This document shows, one piece after another, positions 48,889-58,413 of a stretch of 64,000 nucleotides of DNA. The position numbers and the translations under genes were made by a program. Source of the stretch: Caulobacter flavus (lineage in GTDB: Bacteria > Pseudomonadota > Alphaproteobacteria > Caulobacterales > Caulobacteraceae); the NCBI RefSeq assembly GCF_003722335.1, contig NZ_CP026100.1, forward strand, positions 2,330,001 through 2,394,000. The letters are read 5' to 3'. Position 1 is the stretch's first letter. The number at the start of each line of letters is the position of its first letter. The notes beneath the pieces were generated by a model. That model did no database searches and was not told the origin of the DNA. It saw nothing but the letters and a program-made list of their open reading frames with translations.

Positions 48889-49671
48889 TCAGGCCTTGCG
48901 AGGAAACCACGGCACGAACCCCGACGTCCGCGCCACGTAGGCCGCGTAGTCGGGACGGGTCTTCTTGAGGCGGCCCTCGGTGGTGGGCACGCCGCTCCAG
49001 CGGATCAGGGTGAAGGTCAGCAGCATCGGGCCGACGATCGAGGCCGGCCCCCAGGGCAGGGCCTCGGCGGCGATCAGGAACAGGCCCCACCAGGTGCAGG
49101 CGTCGCCGAAATAGTTGGGGTGGCGGGTGTAGCGCCACAGGCCCTTGTCCATGACCTTGCCGGCGTTGGCGGGATCGGCCTTGAAGGCGACAAGCTGGGC
49201 GTCGCCGACGGTCTCGAAGAGGATGCCGATCACCGCCAGGGCCGCGCCGGCGAAGGCCAGCGGGCCGAGCGGGCCGGGCGCCTGGCCCAGCTGCACCGGC
49301 AGGGCGACGACGAACTGCATGACGTACTGCAGGGAGAAGACCAGCAGCAGCGAGGTCTTGGCGAAGCTCCAGCCGCGTTCCTTCTCGGCGTGGGCCAGCA
49401 TGGCGACGTAGCGGCGGTCGGCGCCGTGCTTGCGCCAGCGCCACAGCAGGTAGCCGCCCAGGCGCGCGGCCCAGACGGTGCAGATCGTCGTCAGCAGCAT
49501 GCCGCGCGGCGTGGGCGGGCCCTGCAGGAAGGCGGTCCAGGCGATCAGCCCCATGCCCAGCCCCCACCAGGCGTCGATGAAGCTGACGTCGCGGATCTTC
49601 AGCGAGACGAGCCAGAGCGCGAGGAAGGCGGCGGCCGAGACGGCGGCGTCGACCAGCAGGAGCTGCAGCAT
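48889..49671 (-). CDS. DUF1295-family membrane protein (steroid 5-alpha-reductase-like)
   Basis: A 260-residue polytopic protein with about seven hydrophobic segments. The C-terminal signature KGLWRYTRHPNYFGDACTWW is diagnostic of the DUF1295/steroid reductase C-terminal fold (compare isoprenylcysteine methyltransferase and 3-oxo-5-alpha-steroid dehydrogenase). It is probably a membrane-bound NADPH-dependent reductase or methyltransferase; the substrate is unknown. It follows the thiolase gene with a one-base gap, so the two form an operon and may act in lipid or sterol-like metabolism. Confidence 0.87.
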   Translation of the reverse strand: MLQLLLVDAAVSAAAFLALWLVSLKIRDVSFIDAWWGLGMGLIAWTAFLQGPPTPRGMLLTTICTVWAARLGGYLLWRWRKHGADRRYVAMLAHAEKERGWSFAKTSLLLVFSLQYVMQFVVALPVQLGQAPGPLGPLAFAGAALAVIGILFETVGDAQLVAFKADPANAGKVMDKGLWRYTRHPNYFGDACTWWGLFLIAAEALPWGPASIVGPMLLTFTLIRWSGVPTTEGRLKKTRPDYAAYVARTSGFVPWFPRKA

Positions 49672-49672
49672 G

Positions 49673-50905
49673 TCAGGTTCCGATCACCAGGCTGACCGTG
49701 GTGGTGGTCGAGCCGCCGATGTTGAGGGTCTGGACGGTGCGGGCGCCGTCGACCTGATAGTCGCCGGCGGTTCCCGTCGTCTGCTTGAAGGCGTCCAGCG
49801 CCATGCGCACCCCCGTCGCGCCGACCGGGTGACCCGCGCCGATCAGGCCGCCGGAGGGATTGACCGGCAGCTTGCCGCCCATGGCGGTGTCGCCGGCCTC
49901 GATCGCCTTCCAGGCCTCGCCGGGCGCGGTCAGGCCCAGGTGGTCAATGGCCATGTACTGGGTGATGGCGAAGCAGTCGTGGGTCTCGACCGCGTGGATC
50001 TCCGACAGGCGGGAGACGCCCGCCCGGGCGCGGGCGTCCTCGATCGCGCGGCGCACTTGCGGGAAGACGTGGCCGCCCGCTTCGACGCCCGCGCGGCTGG
50101 CGACCAGCTTGCGGTCGAGGGGGATCGGGGCCGATCGGTGGCCCCAGCCCTTTATGCGCGGCAGGCTTTCCAGCGCGATCCCGCGGGCGTCGGCGTAAGA
50201 TCGGGCGCGCTCGGGCGAGGCCAGGAACAGCACCGCCGTCCCGTCGGTGACCTGACCGCAGTCCTGCTTGCGGGTGCGGCCCTCGACCACCGGGTTGGCG
50301 ACGTCGTCGGCGGTGAAGGCCTCGGGCGCGAAGCGCCAGTCGCGGGTCTGGGCGTTGGGGTTGCGACGGCCGTTGGCGAAGTTCTGCGCCGAGATCGCCA
50401 TCAGGTGCTCGTAACGCAGGCCGAACCGGTCGTCGTAGACCTCTGCGAGGTCGGAGAAGGCGGCGGGCCACAGGAAGCGGGCGTCCTGAAACTCGTGGCC
50501 GGTCCAGGCGGCCGCGCCCAGGTGCTCGGCGGCGGTCTGGCCTGGGACGTTGCGCATCTGCTCGATCCCGACCACGCAGGACAGGCCGTAGCGCCCGGCC
50601 TCGATCTCGGCGGCTGCGGCGAGGACGGCGCAGCTGCCCGAAGCGCAGGCGGCCTCGTGGCGCATGGTCGGCAGGCCGTCGAGCTCGGGATGCACGAGGC
50701 CGAAGAAGCCGCCCAGCAGGCCCTGGCCCGCGAACAACTCGCCGGCGAAGTTACCGACGTGGCCGGTCTCGATGTCGGAAGGGGCGAGGTCGGCGGCGGC
50801 AAGTCCCTGCGCCACCGCCTCGCCAAACGCGTCGGCCAGGCCCCAGCCCTGGCGCGACCAGTTCGCGGAGAAGTCGCTCTGCCATCCCCCCAGGATGTAG
50901 ACCAT
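49673..50905 (-). CDS. Thiolase-family acyltransferase (SCP-x/acetyl-CoA acetyltransferase-like)
   Basis: A 410-residue thiolase-superfamily enzyme. The start is MVYILGGWQSDFSANWSRQG, the nucleophilic cysteine lies in RHEAACASGSCAVLAAAAEI, the later active-site region in VETHDCFAITQYM, and the conserved histidine in GLIGAGHPVGATGVRMALD. The C-terminal second cysteine of classical thiolases is not evident (ending NIGGSTTTTVSLVIGT), so it fits the SCP-x-like branch used in side-chain or lipid degradation. The ATG at 50905 has GGAGG before it. It is first in an operon with the DUF1295 gene and divergent from a double-HxlR regulator. Confidence 0.88.
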   Translation of the reverse strand: MVYILGGWQSDFSANWSRQGWGLADAFGEAVAQGLAAADLAPSDIETGHVGNFAGELFAGQGLLGGFFGLVHPELDGLPTMRHEAACASGSCAVLAAAAEIEAGRYGLSCVVGIEQMRNVPGQTAAEHLGAAAWTGHEFQDARFLWPAAFSDLAEVYDDRFGLRYEHLMAISAQNFANGRRNPNAQTRDWRFAPEAFTADDVANPVVEGRTRKQDCGQVTDGTAVLFLASPERARSYADARGIALESLPRIKGWGHRSAPIPLDRKLVASRAGVEAGGHVFPQVRRAIEDARARAGVSRLSEIHAVETHDCFAITQYMAIDHLGLTAPGEAWKAIEAGDTAMGGKLPVNPSGGLIGAGHPVGATGVRMALDAFKQTTGTAGDYQVDGARTVQTLNIGGSTTTTVSLVIGT

Positions 50906-51030
50906 GGCTGCCTCCGCGCCGGCGAGATTACCCATCCCCGCTCTTGTTAGTCTCGTTATAAAAGCTACATGACGACGAGGCAATCGGCCAAGATTGACAG
51001 GCGGCCGCGAACGCTCGCACCAAGGGGAAG

Positions 51031-51960
51031 ATGTCGCCCGAAAACCACAGTTTCCGCACGGTCAGGGCCAGTTCGGCGGCGCGGGCGCTGACCCTGATCG
51101 GTGATCGCTGGACGTTGCTGGCGCTGTATGCGGCGTTCAGGGGCGTCAGCCGCTTCGACGGCTTCGTGGCCCATACCGGCATGGCCCGCTCGCTGCTGAC
51201 CGACCGGCTGGGTCGGCTGGAGGCGGCGGGGATCCTGGCGCGGCGGCCCTATCAGGAGCGGCCGGTGCGGTACGGCTACCACCTGACCGCCAAGGGTCTG
51301 GACCTGTTCGACGCGGCCCTGATGATCCTGCGCTGGGACCAGAAGCGCGGCGACGCGCCCACCGATCCGGCCCACCGCGTGCTGCACAGGACCTGCGGCT
51401 GCGAGCTGGTGGCCGAGCTGACGTGCAAGGCCTGCGGCGAGGCGGTGAGCGCGCGCAACACCACCGTGGCGCCGGGGCCGGGAGCGGGCCTCGACCCCGC
51501 GCCGGGGCCGCGCGCCCAGCGACGTTCGATCGTCGAGGGGGAGGGCGGCATCCCGCCGGTGGCCGAGCGGGCGATCGCGGTGCTGGGCGACCGCTGGACC
51601 TCGCATCTGGTGGCGGCGGCGTTCTACGGACTGCGCCGGTTCGCCGACCTGCAGGCCGAACTGGGCGCGGCCAGCAACATCCTGTCGGACCGGCTGGCGC
51701 GGCTGGTGTCGCTGGGGGTGCTGGACCGGGTCCGCTACCAGGAGCGGCCCGAGCGCTGGGAGTACCGGCTGACCGACGAGGGGCGCGAACTGTTCCCGCT
51801 GATCGTGGCGCTGATGGCCTGGGGCGACCGCTGGCTGGCGGGGCCGGAAGGGCCGCCGGAGATGCTGACCCACACGCCTTGCGGCCAGCGGCTGGAGGCG
51901 GTGGTGCGGTGCGCGGCCTGCGGCGGGGTGGTCGGGCCGGAGACGACGGGGCTGGGGTGA
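51031..51960 (+). CDS. Tandem HxlR-family regulator with two zinc-ribbon-like tails
   Basis: A 309-residue fusion of two HxlR/MarR-like winged-helix units. Unit 1 (about 10-145) has ALTLIGDRWTLLALYAAFRG and PYQERPVRYGYHLTAKGLDL, and ends HRTCGCELVAELTCKACGEA. Unit 2 (about 175-300) has AIAVLGDRWTSHLVAAAFYG and RYQERPERWEYRLTDEGREL, and ends HTPCGQRLEAVVRCAACGGV. Normal HxlR proteins are about 110-130 residues and act as dimers; here the dimer may be intramolecular. The paired cysteines suggest metal or redox sensing. It is divergent from the thiolase operon, its likely target. Confidence 0.87.
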   Translation: MSPENHSFRTVRASSAARALTLIGDRWTLLALYAAFRGVSRFDGFVAHTGMARSLLTDRLGRLEAAGILARRPYQERPVRYGYHLTAKGLDLFDAALMILRWDQKRGDAPTDPAHRVLHRTCGCELVAELTCKACGEAVSARNTTVAPGPGAGLDPAPGPRAQRRSIVEGEGGIPPVAERAIAVLGDRWTSHLVAAAFYGLRRFADLQAELGAASNILSDRLARLVSLGVLDRVRYQERPERWEYRLTDEGRELFPLIVALMAWGDRWLAGPEGPPEMLTHTPCGQRLEAVVRCAACGGVVGPETTGLG

Positions 51961-51968
51961 GGCGACGC

Positions 51969-52083
51969 GGCCCCCTCAGTCGCTCCGCGACAGCTCCCCC
52001 AGAGGGGGAGCATCTTGCTGGCCGCCGCGCTTCTAGAGCCTCCCCCTCTGGGGGAGGTGGCCCGGAGGGCCGGAGGGGGTCTT
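51969..52083. repeat. GC-rich hairpin repeat, full copy
   Basis: Has CCCTCAGTCGCTCCGCGA, CTCCCCCAGAGGGGGAG and CATCTTG, then CTCCCCCTCTGGGGGAG and GGCCCGGAGGGCCGGAGG. The two loops (CCAGAGG and CCTCTGG) are exact complements, although they differ from the loops in other copies. It lies between two convergent genes. Confidence 0.9.
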
Positions 52084-52099
52084 CTCCGGCCCCCTTCTA

Positions 52100-55000
52100 C
52101 TACAGCCGATCCACCGGCGAGGCCGTGGCGCCCGGCGCCTCGCGCGGGGTCGTCATGCGCGAGAGCTTGGGGGTGATCCAGCGCTCGAAGTCGTCGATGA
52201 CCTCGTAGACCACCGGCACCAGCACCAGCGACAGGATGGTCGAGGTGATCAGGCCGCCGATCACGGCCACGGCCATCGGCTGGCGGAACTCCGAGCCCTG
52301 GCCGAGGCCGAGGGCGGTGGGCAGCATGCCGGCCATCATGGCCAGGGTGGTCATGACGATCGGGCGGGCCCGCTCGTGGCAGGCGTCGATCAGGGCCTCG
52401 CGCTGGCTCATGCCCGCGCGCTCCTGCTCGATGGCGTACTCGACCAGCAGGATCGAGTTCTTGGCCGCCAGACCCATCAGCATCAGGAAGCCGATCAGCG
52501 ACGGCATCGACAGCGGCTGGCCGCAGACCACCAGCGCCACCAGGGCTCCGCTGATCGCCAGCGGCAGGGCCGAGATGATGGTGATCGGCTTGAAGAAGCT
52601 GCGGAACAGCAGGACCAGCACGCCGAACACCAGGCCGATGGCCGACAGGATGGCGACGGCGAAGCCGCTGAACAGCTCGGTGAACGCCTCCTGGTCGCCG
52701 GCCGAAGCGGGCTCCACGCCCGCCGGCATCTTCTTCATCGACGGCAGCTCGTTGATCTCGGCCAGGGCCTGGCCCAGCTGGGCGCCGCCGTTGAGATCGC
52801 CCTCGATGGTCAGCTGACGCTTACGGCCGAAGCGGTCGATCTTGGCCGGACCGGCCTGGAAGTCGATGTCGGCCACGCTGTCGAGGCGGGTGACGCCGCC
52901 GCTGGCGGTGGGCACCTGCAGGGCGCCGATCGCCGCCAGGTCCGAGCGCGCGCCGTCGGGCAGGCGGATGCGGATCGGGATGCGGCGCTCGCCCTGGGTC
53001 ATCTTGGCGACGTTGGCGTCGATGTCGCCGACCGTGGCCACGCGGGCGATGGCGGCGATGTCGGCCACCGAGACGCCCAGGCGGGCGGCCTCGTCGGCGC
53101 GGGGACGGATCACGATCTCCGGACCACTGGGCGGCGAGGAGGGGCGCGGGTCGGCCACGGTCTTCAGCGAGCGCATCTCGCGCTCGATCTGCAGGGCGGC
53201 CCTGTCCAGCGCCTCGCCGTCTTCCGAGGTGAGGATGTTCTGGATGTCGGCCGAGCCCCAGTCGCTCTGCAGGTTGACGCGGGCGTCGGGAATGTCGCGC
53301 AGGCCGGCGCGGATCTCCTGCTTGATCTCCGTGACGGTCAGCTTGCGGTCGCCCTTGAGCACCACGGTGACCGTGCCGTCGCGGACGTCGGCGCCGCTCT
53401 GGCCGCCGAAGCCGCTGGCGATGTTGGAGCCGACCTGGACGAAGACGTGCTCGGTCTCGGGGCGGGCCTTGAACATCTTGGTCACCGCCTGGACCGTGCG
53501 ATCCATGTCGGTGACGGTCGCGCCGGGCGGGCCCTGCAGCTTGATATAGTAGTAGTTGGCGTTGCCGGGCGGCTGGAAGCCGACGGCCAGAACGCCGATC
53601 GAGGCCAGGAAGCCGGCGCCGACCAGCGAGCCGACGGTCAGCACGCCCCCCAGGATGAAGCTGATGATCCGGTGGTCCAGCGCCCAGTCCAGGCTCTTGC
53701 GGTAGAAGCCCTCGAACGGCTTGCGCGGATGCGGCTTCTTGGCGGGCTTGAGGAAGTAGGCGGCCAGAAGCGGGGTCAGCAGGCGGGCCACGACCAGCGA
53801 GAACAGCACCGAGACCGCGACGGTCAGGCCGAACTCCTTGAAGAACTGGCCGGGGATGCCGGGCATGTAGGACACCGGCACGAACACCGCGACGATGGTG
53901 AAGGTGGTGGCCACGACCGCCAGGCCGATGGCGTCTGCCCCTTCCATCGCCGCCCGGTAGGGCCGTTCGCCCTTGGAGACCCGTTTCTCGATGTTCTCGA
54001 TCTCGACGATGGCGTCGTCGACGAGGATGCCGATGACCAGCGTCAGGGCCAGCAGGGTGACGACGTTCAGCGAGAAGCCGACCATGGCCATGAAGGCGAA
54101 GGTCGGGATCAGCGACACCGGCATGGCGATGGCGGTGATCAGGGTGGCGCGCCACTCGCGCAGGAACAGGAACACCACCAGCGAGGCCAGCAGCATGCCT
54201 TCCAGCAGGGTGTGCTCGGTGGCCTTGAAGCTGGCGCGGGTCTCGTCGACCGTGGAGTAGATCTTGGTGAAGGCGACGCCCTTGCTCTTGGTTTCGAGCG
54301 CGAGCACGGCCTCTTTCACGCGGTCCTCGACCTCGACGTCGCTGGACTCGCGGGTCTTCATCACCTGGAAGGCCACGACCGGTTTGCCGTCGAGGCGGGC
54401 GAAGCCGCGTTCCTCGCCGGCGCCCTGGCCGACGTCTGCCACGTCGGTCAGCTTCACGTAGCGCGAGCCGACCGGGATGGTGATCTGCTTAAGCTGGTCC
54501 AGCGTGTTGGCCGCGCCCAGCACCCGCAGGGTCTGCTCGCGGCCGCCGACCGTGGCCCGGCCGCCGGGGGCGTCGAGGCTGAAATTGGCCAGGGCCTGGT
54601 TCAGCTGCGGCGCGGTGACGCCAAAGGCGGCCATGCGGGCCGGGTCGATGATGACGTTGATCTCGCGCTCGGCGCCGCCGACCCGGGCCACCTGGGCCAC
54701 GCCCTTTTCGCCCTGCAGGGCGCGGGTGACGGTGTCGTCGACGAACCACGACAGCTCGGCCGTGCTCATGGCCGGGGCCGAGACGGCGTAGGTGATGATC
54801 GGGGCGCTGTCGATCTCGAGGCGCTGGACGATCGGCTCGTCGACCTCCTTGGGCAGGCTGGCGCGGGCCTGGTCGACCTTGGAGCGGACCTCGTCGGTGA
54901 CCTTCTGCAGGTCCTCGCCGAGCTCGAACTCGATGGTGGTCGTAGAGGCGCCCTGCGTCACCGACGAGCGGATGGTCTTGATGTTGGAGATGCCCGAGAC

Positions 55001-55219
55001 GGCGTCCTCGATCGGGCGGGTGACCTGGGTCTCCAGCTCGCCGGGGGCCGCGCCGCTCTGGGTGACCGAGACGGTCACGGCCGGGAAGGTGACGTTCGGG
55101 AACTGCTTGACCGGCAGCGACAGGTAGGCCCCGACGCCGGCGATGATCAGGGCGATGAACAGGACCGCGACGGGGATCGGGTTCCGGATCGACCAGGCTG
55201 AGATGCGGAGTTCCGACAT
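52100..55219 (-). CDS. RND efflux permease (HAE1/MexB-like)
   Basis: The inner-membrane pump of a tripartite efflux system, 1039 residues, starting MSELRISAWSIRNPIPVAVL. It has the first periplasmic loop (LPVKQFPNVTFPAVTVSVTQ), the helix-4 proton relay in LTLVIGILVDDAIVEIENIE, and the second half with VLLFRSFFKPITIISALPLA and GLAAKNSILLVEYAIEQERA. It overlaps the adaptor stop by one base (TGATG). The upstream adaptor and outer-membrane factor complete the system. The ligand is not predictable. No regulator gene is adjacent. Confidence 0.94.
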   Translation of the reverse strand: MSELRISAWSIRNPIPVAVLFIALIIAGVGAYLSLPVKQFPNVTFPAVTVSVTQSGAAPGELETQVTRPIEDAVSGISNIKTIRSSVTQGASTTTIEFELGEDLQKVTDEVRSKVDQARASLPKEVDEPIVQRLEIDSAPIITYAVSAPAMSTAELSWFVDDTVTRALQGEKGVAQVARVGGAEREINVIIDPARMAAFGVTAPQLNQALANFSLDAPGGRATVGGREQTLRVLGAANTLDQLKQITIPVGSRYVKLTDVADVGQGAGEERGFARLDGKPVVAFQVMKTRESSDVEVEDRVKEAVLALETKSKGVAFTKIYSTVDETRASFKATEHTLLEGMLLASLVVFLFLREWRATLITAIAMPVSLIPTFAFMAMVGFSLNVVTLLALTLVIGILVDDAIVEIENIEKRVSKGERPYRAAMEGADAIGLAVVATTFTIVAVFVPVSYMPGIPGQFFKEFGLTVAVSVLFSLVVARLLTPLLAAYFLKPAKKPHPRKPFEGFYRKSLDWALDHRIISFILGGVLTVGSLVGAGFLASIGVLAVGFQPPGNANYYYIKLQGPPGATVTDMDRTVQAVTKMFKARPETEHVFVQVGSNIASGFGGQSGADVRDGTVTVVLKGDRKLTVTEIKQEIRAGLRDIPDARVNLQSDWGSADIQNILTSEDGEALDRAALQIEREMRSLKTVADPRPSSPPSGPEIVIRPRADEAARLGVSVADIAAIARVATVGDIDANVAKMTQGERRIPIRIRLPDGARSDLAAIGALQVPTASGGVTRLDSVADIDFQAGPAKIDRFGRKRQLTIEGDLNGGAQLGQALAEINELPSMKKMPAGVEPASAGDQEAFTELFSGFAVAILSAIGLVFGVLVLLFRSFFKPITIISALPLAISGALVALVVCGQPLSMPSLIGFLMLMGLAAKNSILLVEYAIEQERAGMSQREALIDACHERARPIVMTTLAMMAGMLPTALGLGQGSEFRQPMAVAVIGGLITSTILSLVLVPVVYEVIDDFERWITPKLSRMTTPREAPGATASPVDRL

Positions 55220-56301
55220 CAGTTCGCGGCCTTCTGGGCGGTCGAAACCGGCTGGGGCTTCACCAGATCGCCGTCGCCGGCGAAGGCGGCCGAACCGACG
55301 ATGACGCGCGTGCCGGGGGCGGGGCCCTGGACCAGCTCGACCCAGCCGCCGCCGCGGCGGCCGGTGCGGACCGGAACCTGCCGGGCGCGGTTGCCAGCGT
55401 CGACCGTCACCACCGACAGGCCGGAAGCGTCGTAGCGGATGGCGGTTTCCGGCACGGCCGTGACCGCCGCGCCCGAGGCGCCGAAGGTGGCCTTGCCGAA
55501 GCCGCCGGCCCGCAGGTCCTCGCGCACCGGCAGGCGGATGCGGACCTTGCCCAGGCGCGTGTCGGCGTTGACGCGCGGGCTGACCAGGCGGATGGCGCCG
55601 GCGACCTGCTGGCCGCCGGGCAGGGTGACCGTGGCCGGCTGGCCGATCGACAGGCCGGAGAGGTCCTGTTCGTTGACGTCGGCTTCCAGCTCGACGAGGC
55701 CGTCGCGGACGATGCGGAACCACGGCGTCGTGCCGCCGCCCGAGATCTCGCCCGGCTTGACCCCGCGCTCGATGACCCGGCCGCCGACGGGGGCGACGAT
55801 GGTCATGCGGCTCTGGCGGGTCTTCAGCTCGTTCAGCGAGGCGGCCTGGGCCTTGGCGGTGTAGCGGCGGCTCTCGATCTGCTCCTGGCTGAGCACGCCC
55901 TGGCCGTCGAGGCCGGAGACGCGGGCGGCCTCGGCCTGGGCCTGGGCGGCCACGGCGGCCTGCTGGTCGATCTGGGCGCGCAGCAGGGTGGCGTCCAGCT
56001 GCACCAGCGGCTGGCCAGCGCGGACGTAGTCGCCCTCGTCGGCATAGATGCGGGCGACGCGATAGCCCGAGAGCTCCGAGCCGACCACGGCCTCGTCGCG
56101 GGCCAGCAGCACGCCGGAGGCCTCGATGCCGCCGCCCAGGGGGCGGGTCTCGACCCGGCCGACGCTGACGGCGCGGGCCTGGCTGGCCGGGGCCTTGCCG
56201 TCGGTCTTGTCCTTGTCGCCGCAGGCGGCCAGCACCAGGGCGGACGCGGTCAGCAGGGCGAGCGCGCGGGCGGAAGTCATCGTCATGGTCTGGGTTCTCA
56301 T
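55219..56301 (-). CDS. RND periplasmic adaptor lipoprotein
   Basis: A 360-residue membrane-fusion protein. The N-terminus MRTQTMTMTSARALALLTAS leads to the lipobox ALVLAACGDK. The lipoyl region contains RIYADEGDYVRAGQPLVQLD and later APVGGRVIERGVKPGEISGG. The beta-barrel region has INVEQ-like VELEADVNEQDLSGLSIGQP. The start overlaps the outer-membrane factor stop by 4 nt. It links the pump at 52100 to the channel at 56298. Confidence 0.92.
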   Translation of the reverse strand: MRTQTMTMTSARALALLTASALVLAACGDKDKTDGKAPASQARAVSVGRVETRPLGGGIEASGVLLARDEAVVGSELSGYRVARIYADEGDYVRAGQPLVQLDATLLRAQIDQQAAVAAQAQAEAARVSGLDGQGVLSQEQIESRRYTAKAQAASLNELKTRQSRMTIVAPVGGRVIERGVKPGEISGGGTTPWFRIVRDGLVELEADVNEQDLSGLSIGQPATVTLPGGQQVAGAIRLVSPRVNADTRLGKVRIRLPVREDLRAGGFGKATFGASGAAVTAVPETAIRYDASGLSVVTVDAGNRARQVPVRTGRRGGGWVELVQGPAPGTRVIVGSAAFAGDGDLVKPQPVSTAQKAAN

Positions 56302-57854
56302 CGCGAGGCGCGTTCGGAGGACGTGTCGGCGGGCTGGGCGGCGGCGCGGGGCGGCAGCGGGGCGGGCGCGTCCGGGGACCAGCCGCCGCCGAGGGCCTTG
56401 TAGGTCTGCACCGCCCGCAGCAGGGCCTGGGTCTGGGCGCCGGTCAGGGCGGTGCGGGCGCTGCGCCAGCTCTGCTCGTTCTGCAGGTTCGTGGTCTGGT
56501 CGGTCAGGCCGGCGGCGTAGCCCTTGCGGCTGGCGGCGTAGGCGCTGGAGGCGCGGGCCTCGCCAGCCTTCAGCAGGGCGACGCGGCGCTTGTCGGACGC
56601 CAGCTGGGCCATGGCGTTCTCGGCCTCGCCATAGGCGGTCTGGATCGCCTTCTCGTAGGCGACGGCGGCCTGCTCGGTGCGGGCGTCCTGGGCGTCGATC
56701 TCGGCCAGCAGCTGGGGAATGTTGAGCACCGGGATCGAGACGGCGCCGCCCAGGGTCCAGGTTCCGGTGGTGGTCGAGACCGTGCCGCCGCCGGCGCCGC
56801 CGGAGCCGAAGTTGAAGGCCGGCGAGACGCTCTTGGCCCAGCCGACGCCCGGGGTCAGGGTGAAGGTCGGGTATAGGGCCTTCTGGTTGACCTTGAGGTT
56901 GCCCGCGGCCGAGGCCAGGCGGGCCTGGGCCTCGCGGACGTCGGGACGGCGGGCCAGCAGTTCGCCCGGCACGGCGGCGGGGATGGCCGGCGGTTCGGCG
57001 AGGGCGGCGTCGACGTCGAGGCTGGCCAGCGGGTCGATCCCGCGGCCCACCAGGATCAGCAGGCTGCGGCGGGCGGCCTGCAACTGGCCTTCCAGGTCGG
57101 CGGCCTGGGCCTGCGACTGGGCCAGGGTGGCGGCGGCGCTGTCGGCTTCGGATCCCGCCGACAGGCCCCGGCGGGCCTTCTCGGCGGCCAGGTCGAGCAG
57201 GCCCTGGCTGATGCGGGCGCCCTGCCGGGCGTCCTCCAGCTGCACGGCCAGGCCCTTGGCCTCGAAATAGGACTGGGCGACGTTGGCGGCCAGGGCCGCG
57301 CGGGCGCCCTCGTAGGCGAAGCGGGCGGCGGCCAGGTCGTTGTTGACCACCTGCAGCCCGGCCTTGCGGCGGCCCAGATAGTCGAGCTCCCACGAGACGT
57401 CGAAGCCCAGGCTGTAGTTGTCGGTGTCGCCGCCGAGGGTGAAGCCCTGGCCGCTCTGGTCGAGGATGTCGGTGTGCTGGCGGCTGGCCGCGCCCTTGAC
57501 CTGCCCCGAGGGGATGAACAGCTGACGGATCTGGCCCTTGCGCACGGCGCGGGCCTCTTCCAGCACGGCCGCGGCGCTGCGGGCGTCGGGACTGCGTTCC
57601 AGCGCCGTGGCGATCAGGCCGTCGAGCTGCGGATCGTCGAACTGCGTCCACCACCGGTCGAGGGCGGCGGCGGGCAGGGGCGTTCCGGCCGGGGCCTCGA
57701 AGGCGGCCGGCAGGCGGGTGTCGGGCGTGCGGGGCGCGGTGGCGTTGCAGCCGGCCAGGGCCAGGACGGCCAGGCTGGCGCCCACACCAAGGCCGGCCCG
57801 CGCGAGCAGGCGCGCGGCCAGGCGTCGGCGATCGGCGGTCGCGTCGAAACTCAT
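56298..57854 (-). CDS. Outer-membrane efflux channel lipoprotein (NodT/OprM-like)
   Basis: A 518-residue TolC-superfamily channel. The N-terminus ends at the lipobox LAVLALAGCNAT. The OprM-type pattern is visible in WWTQFDDPQLDGLIATALER and SYSLGFD-like NYSLGFDVSWELDYLGRRKA. The repeat-related second half has ELLARRPDVREAQARLASAA and LYPTFTLTPGVGW, and the C-terminus is Ala/Pro rich. It is the first gene of the outer-membrane factor, adaptor, pump operon. The ATG at 57854 is used; a TTG directly before it is also in frame. Confidence 0.93.
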   Translation of the reverse strand: MSFDATADRRRLAARLLARAGLGVGASLAVLALAGCNATAPRTPDTRLPAAFEAPAGTPLPAAALDRWWTQFDDPQLDGLIATALERSPDARSAAAVLEEARAVRKGQIRQLFIPSGQVKGAASRQHTDILDQSGQGFTLGGDTDNYSLGFDVSWELDYLGRRKAGLQVVNNDLAAARFAYEGARAALAANVAQSYFEAKGLAVQLEDARQGARISQGLLDLAAEKARRGLSAGSEADSAAATLAQSQAQAADLEGQLQAARRSLLILVGRGIDPLASLDVDAALAEPPAIPAAVPGELLARRPDVREAQARLASAAGNLKVNQKALYPTFTLTPGVGWAKSVSPAFNFGSGGAGGGTVSTTTGTWTLGGAVSIPVLNIPQLLAEIDAQDARTEQAAVAYEKAIQTAYGEAENAMAQLASDKRRVALLKAGEARASSAYAASRKGYAAGLTDQTTNLQNEQSWRSARTALTGAQTQALLRAVQTYKALGGGWSPDAPAPLPPRAAAQPADTSSERASR

Positions 57855-58413
57855 CAAGAAACCTACCCCACTTCCGGACGACCGCCCCTAAACGGACAAA
57901 CTGGACCGTCGTTCGCTCAATTAGGGCGACTATTCACAAGAAAAAAGCCTGTCTCGCCAAGACGCCGACTGATTTTCCCATGGTTGCGGTCACTACGTAG
58001 GACGGTCACGCCTTTGCTCGCACGGCGGGCGCCCAAATCTGTCAGCAGGTTGGCAGCCGAACGCGACGGTTTTTCCAGGCGTCGGATGGGTCGCCATCGT
58101 TGCCGTTGGATTACGGGCGGTTGACGTTTTCGAAAAACATACCCAATCATCGAAACGTTCGTTCGACTCTTGCCGGCGAGGCGGCTCGCTCAAAGGTCGA
58201 GCAGTTGAAAAGCTTTGCGTACAAAGTATCCGGCGAGAGGGGGATCCCAAGGTTGTCGGCACCGAAGTTCGCATCTTCCAATTTCGAAAAGCGTGACCGT
58301 TGCGCGGCGGGCGGCCGCGTTTCGTCGTCGCGCGCGGAGGATTTCGCCGAAACCTGAGAGAGATCCGCCCTCGCCCAAGCGCTCCAGACAAGAAGAGAGA
58401 CCGGGAGAGGGAA
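57855..58413. other. Divergent intergenic region before the TonB receptor
   Basis: About 560 bp with no supported gene. It must hold promoters for the efflux operon (minus) and the receptor (plus). It is AT-richer in places (TTCACAAGAAAAAAGCC near 57935, TTCGAAAAACATACCC near 58128). No convincing operator palindrome or riboswitch was recognised. Open frames here lack ribosome binding sites. Confidence 0.45.

Noticed and set aside
48098..49567. Long minus-strand frame (489 codons) spanning the DUF1295 gene and the frameshifted gene
   Set aside because: It is out of frame with both real genes and shows Arg/Pro/Ala-rich shadow composition.
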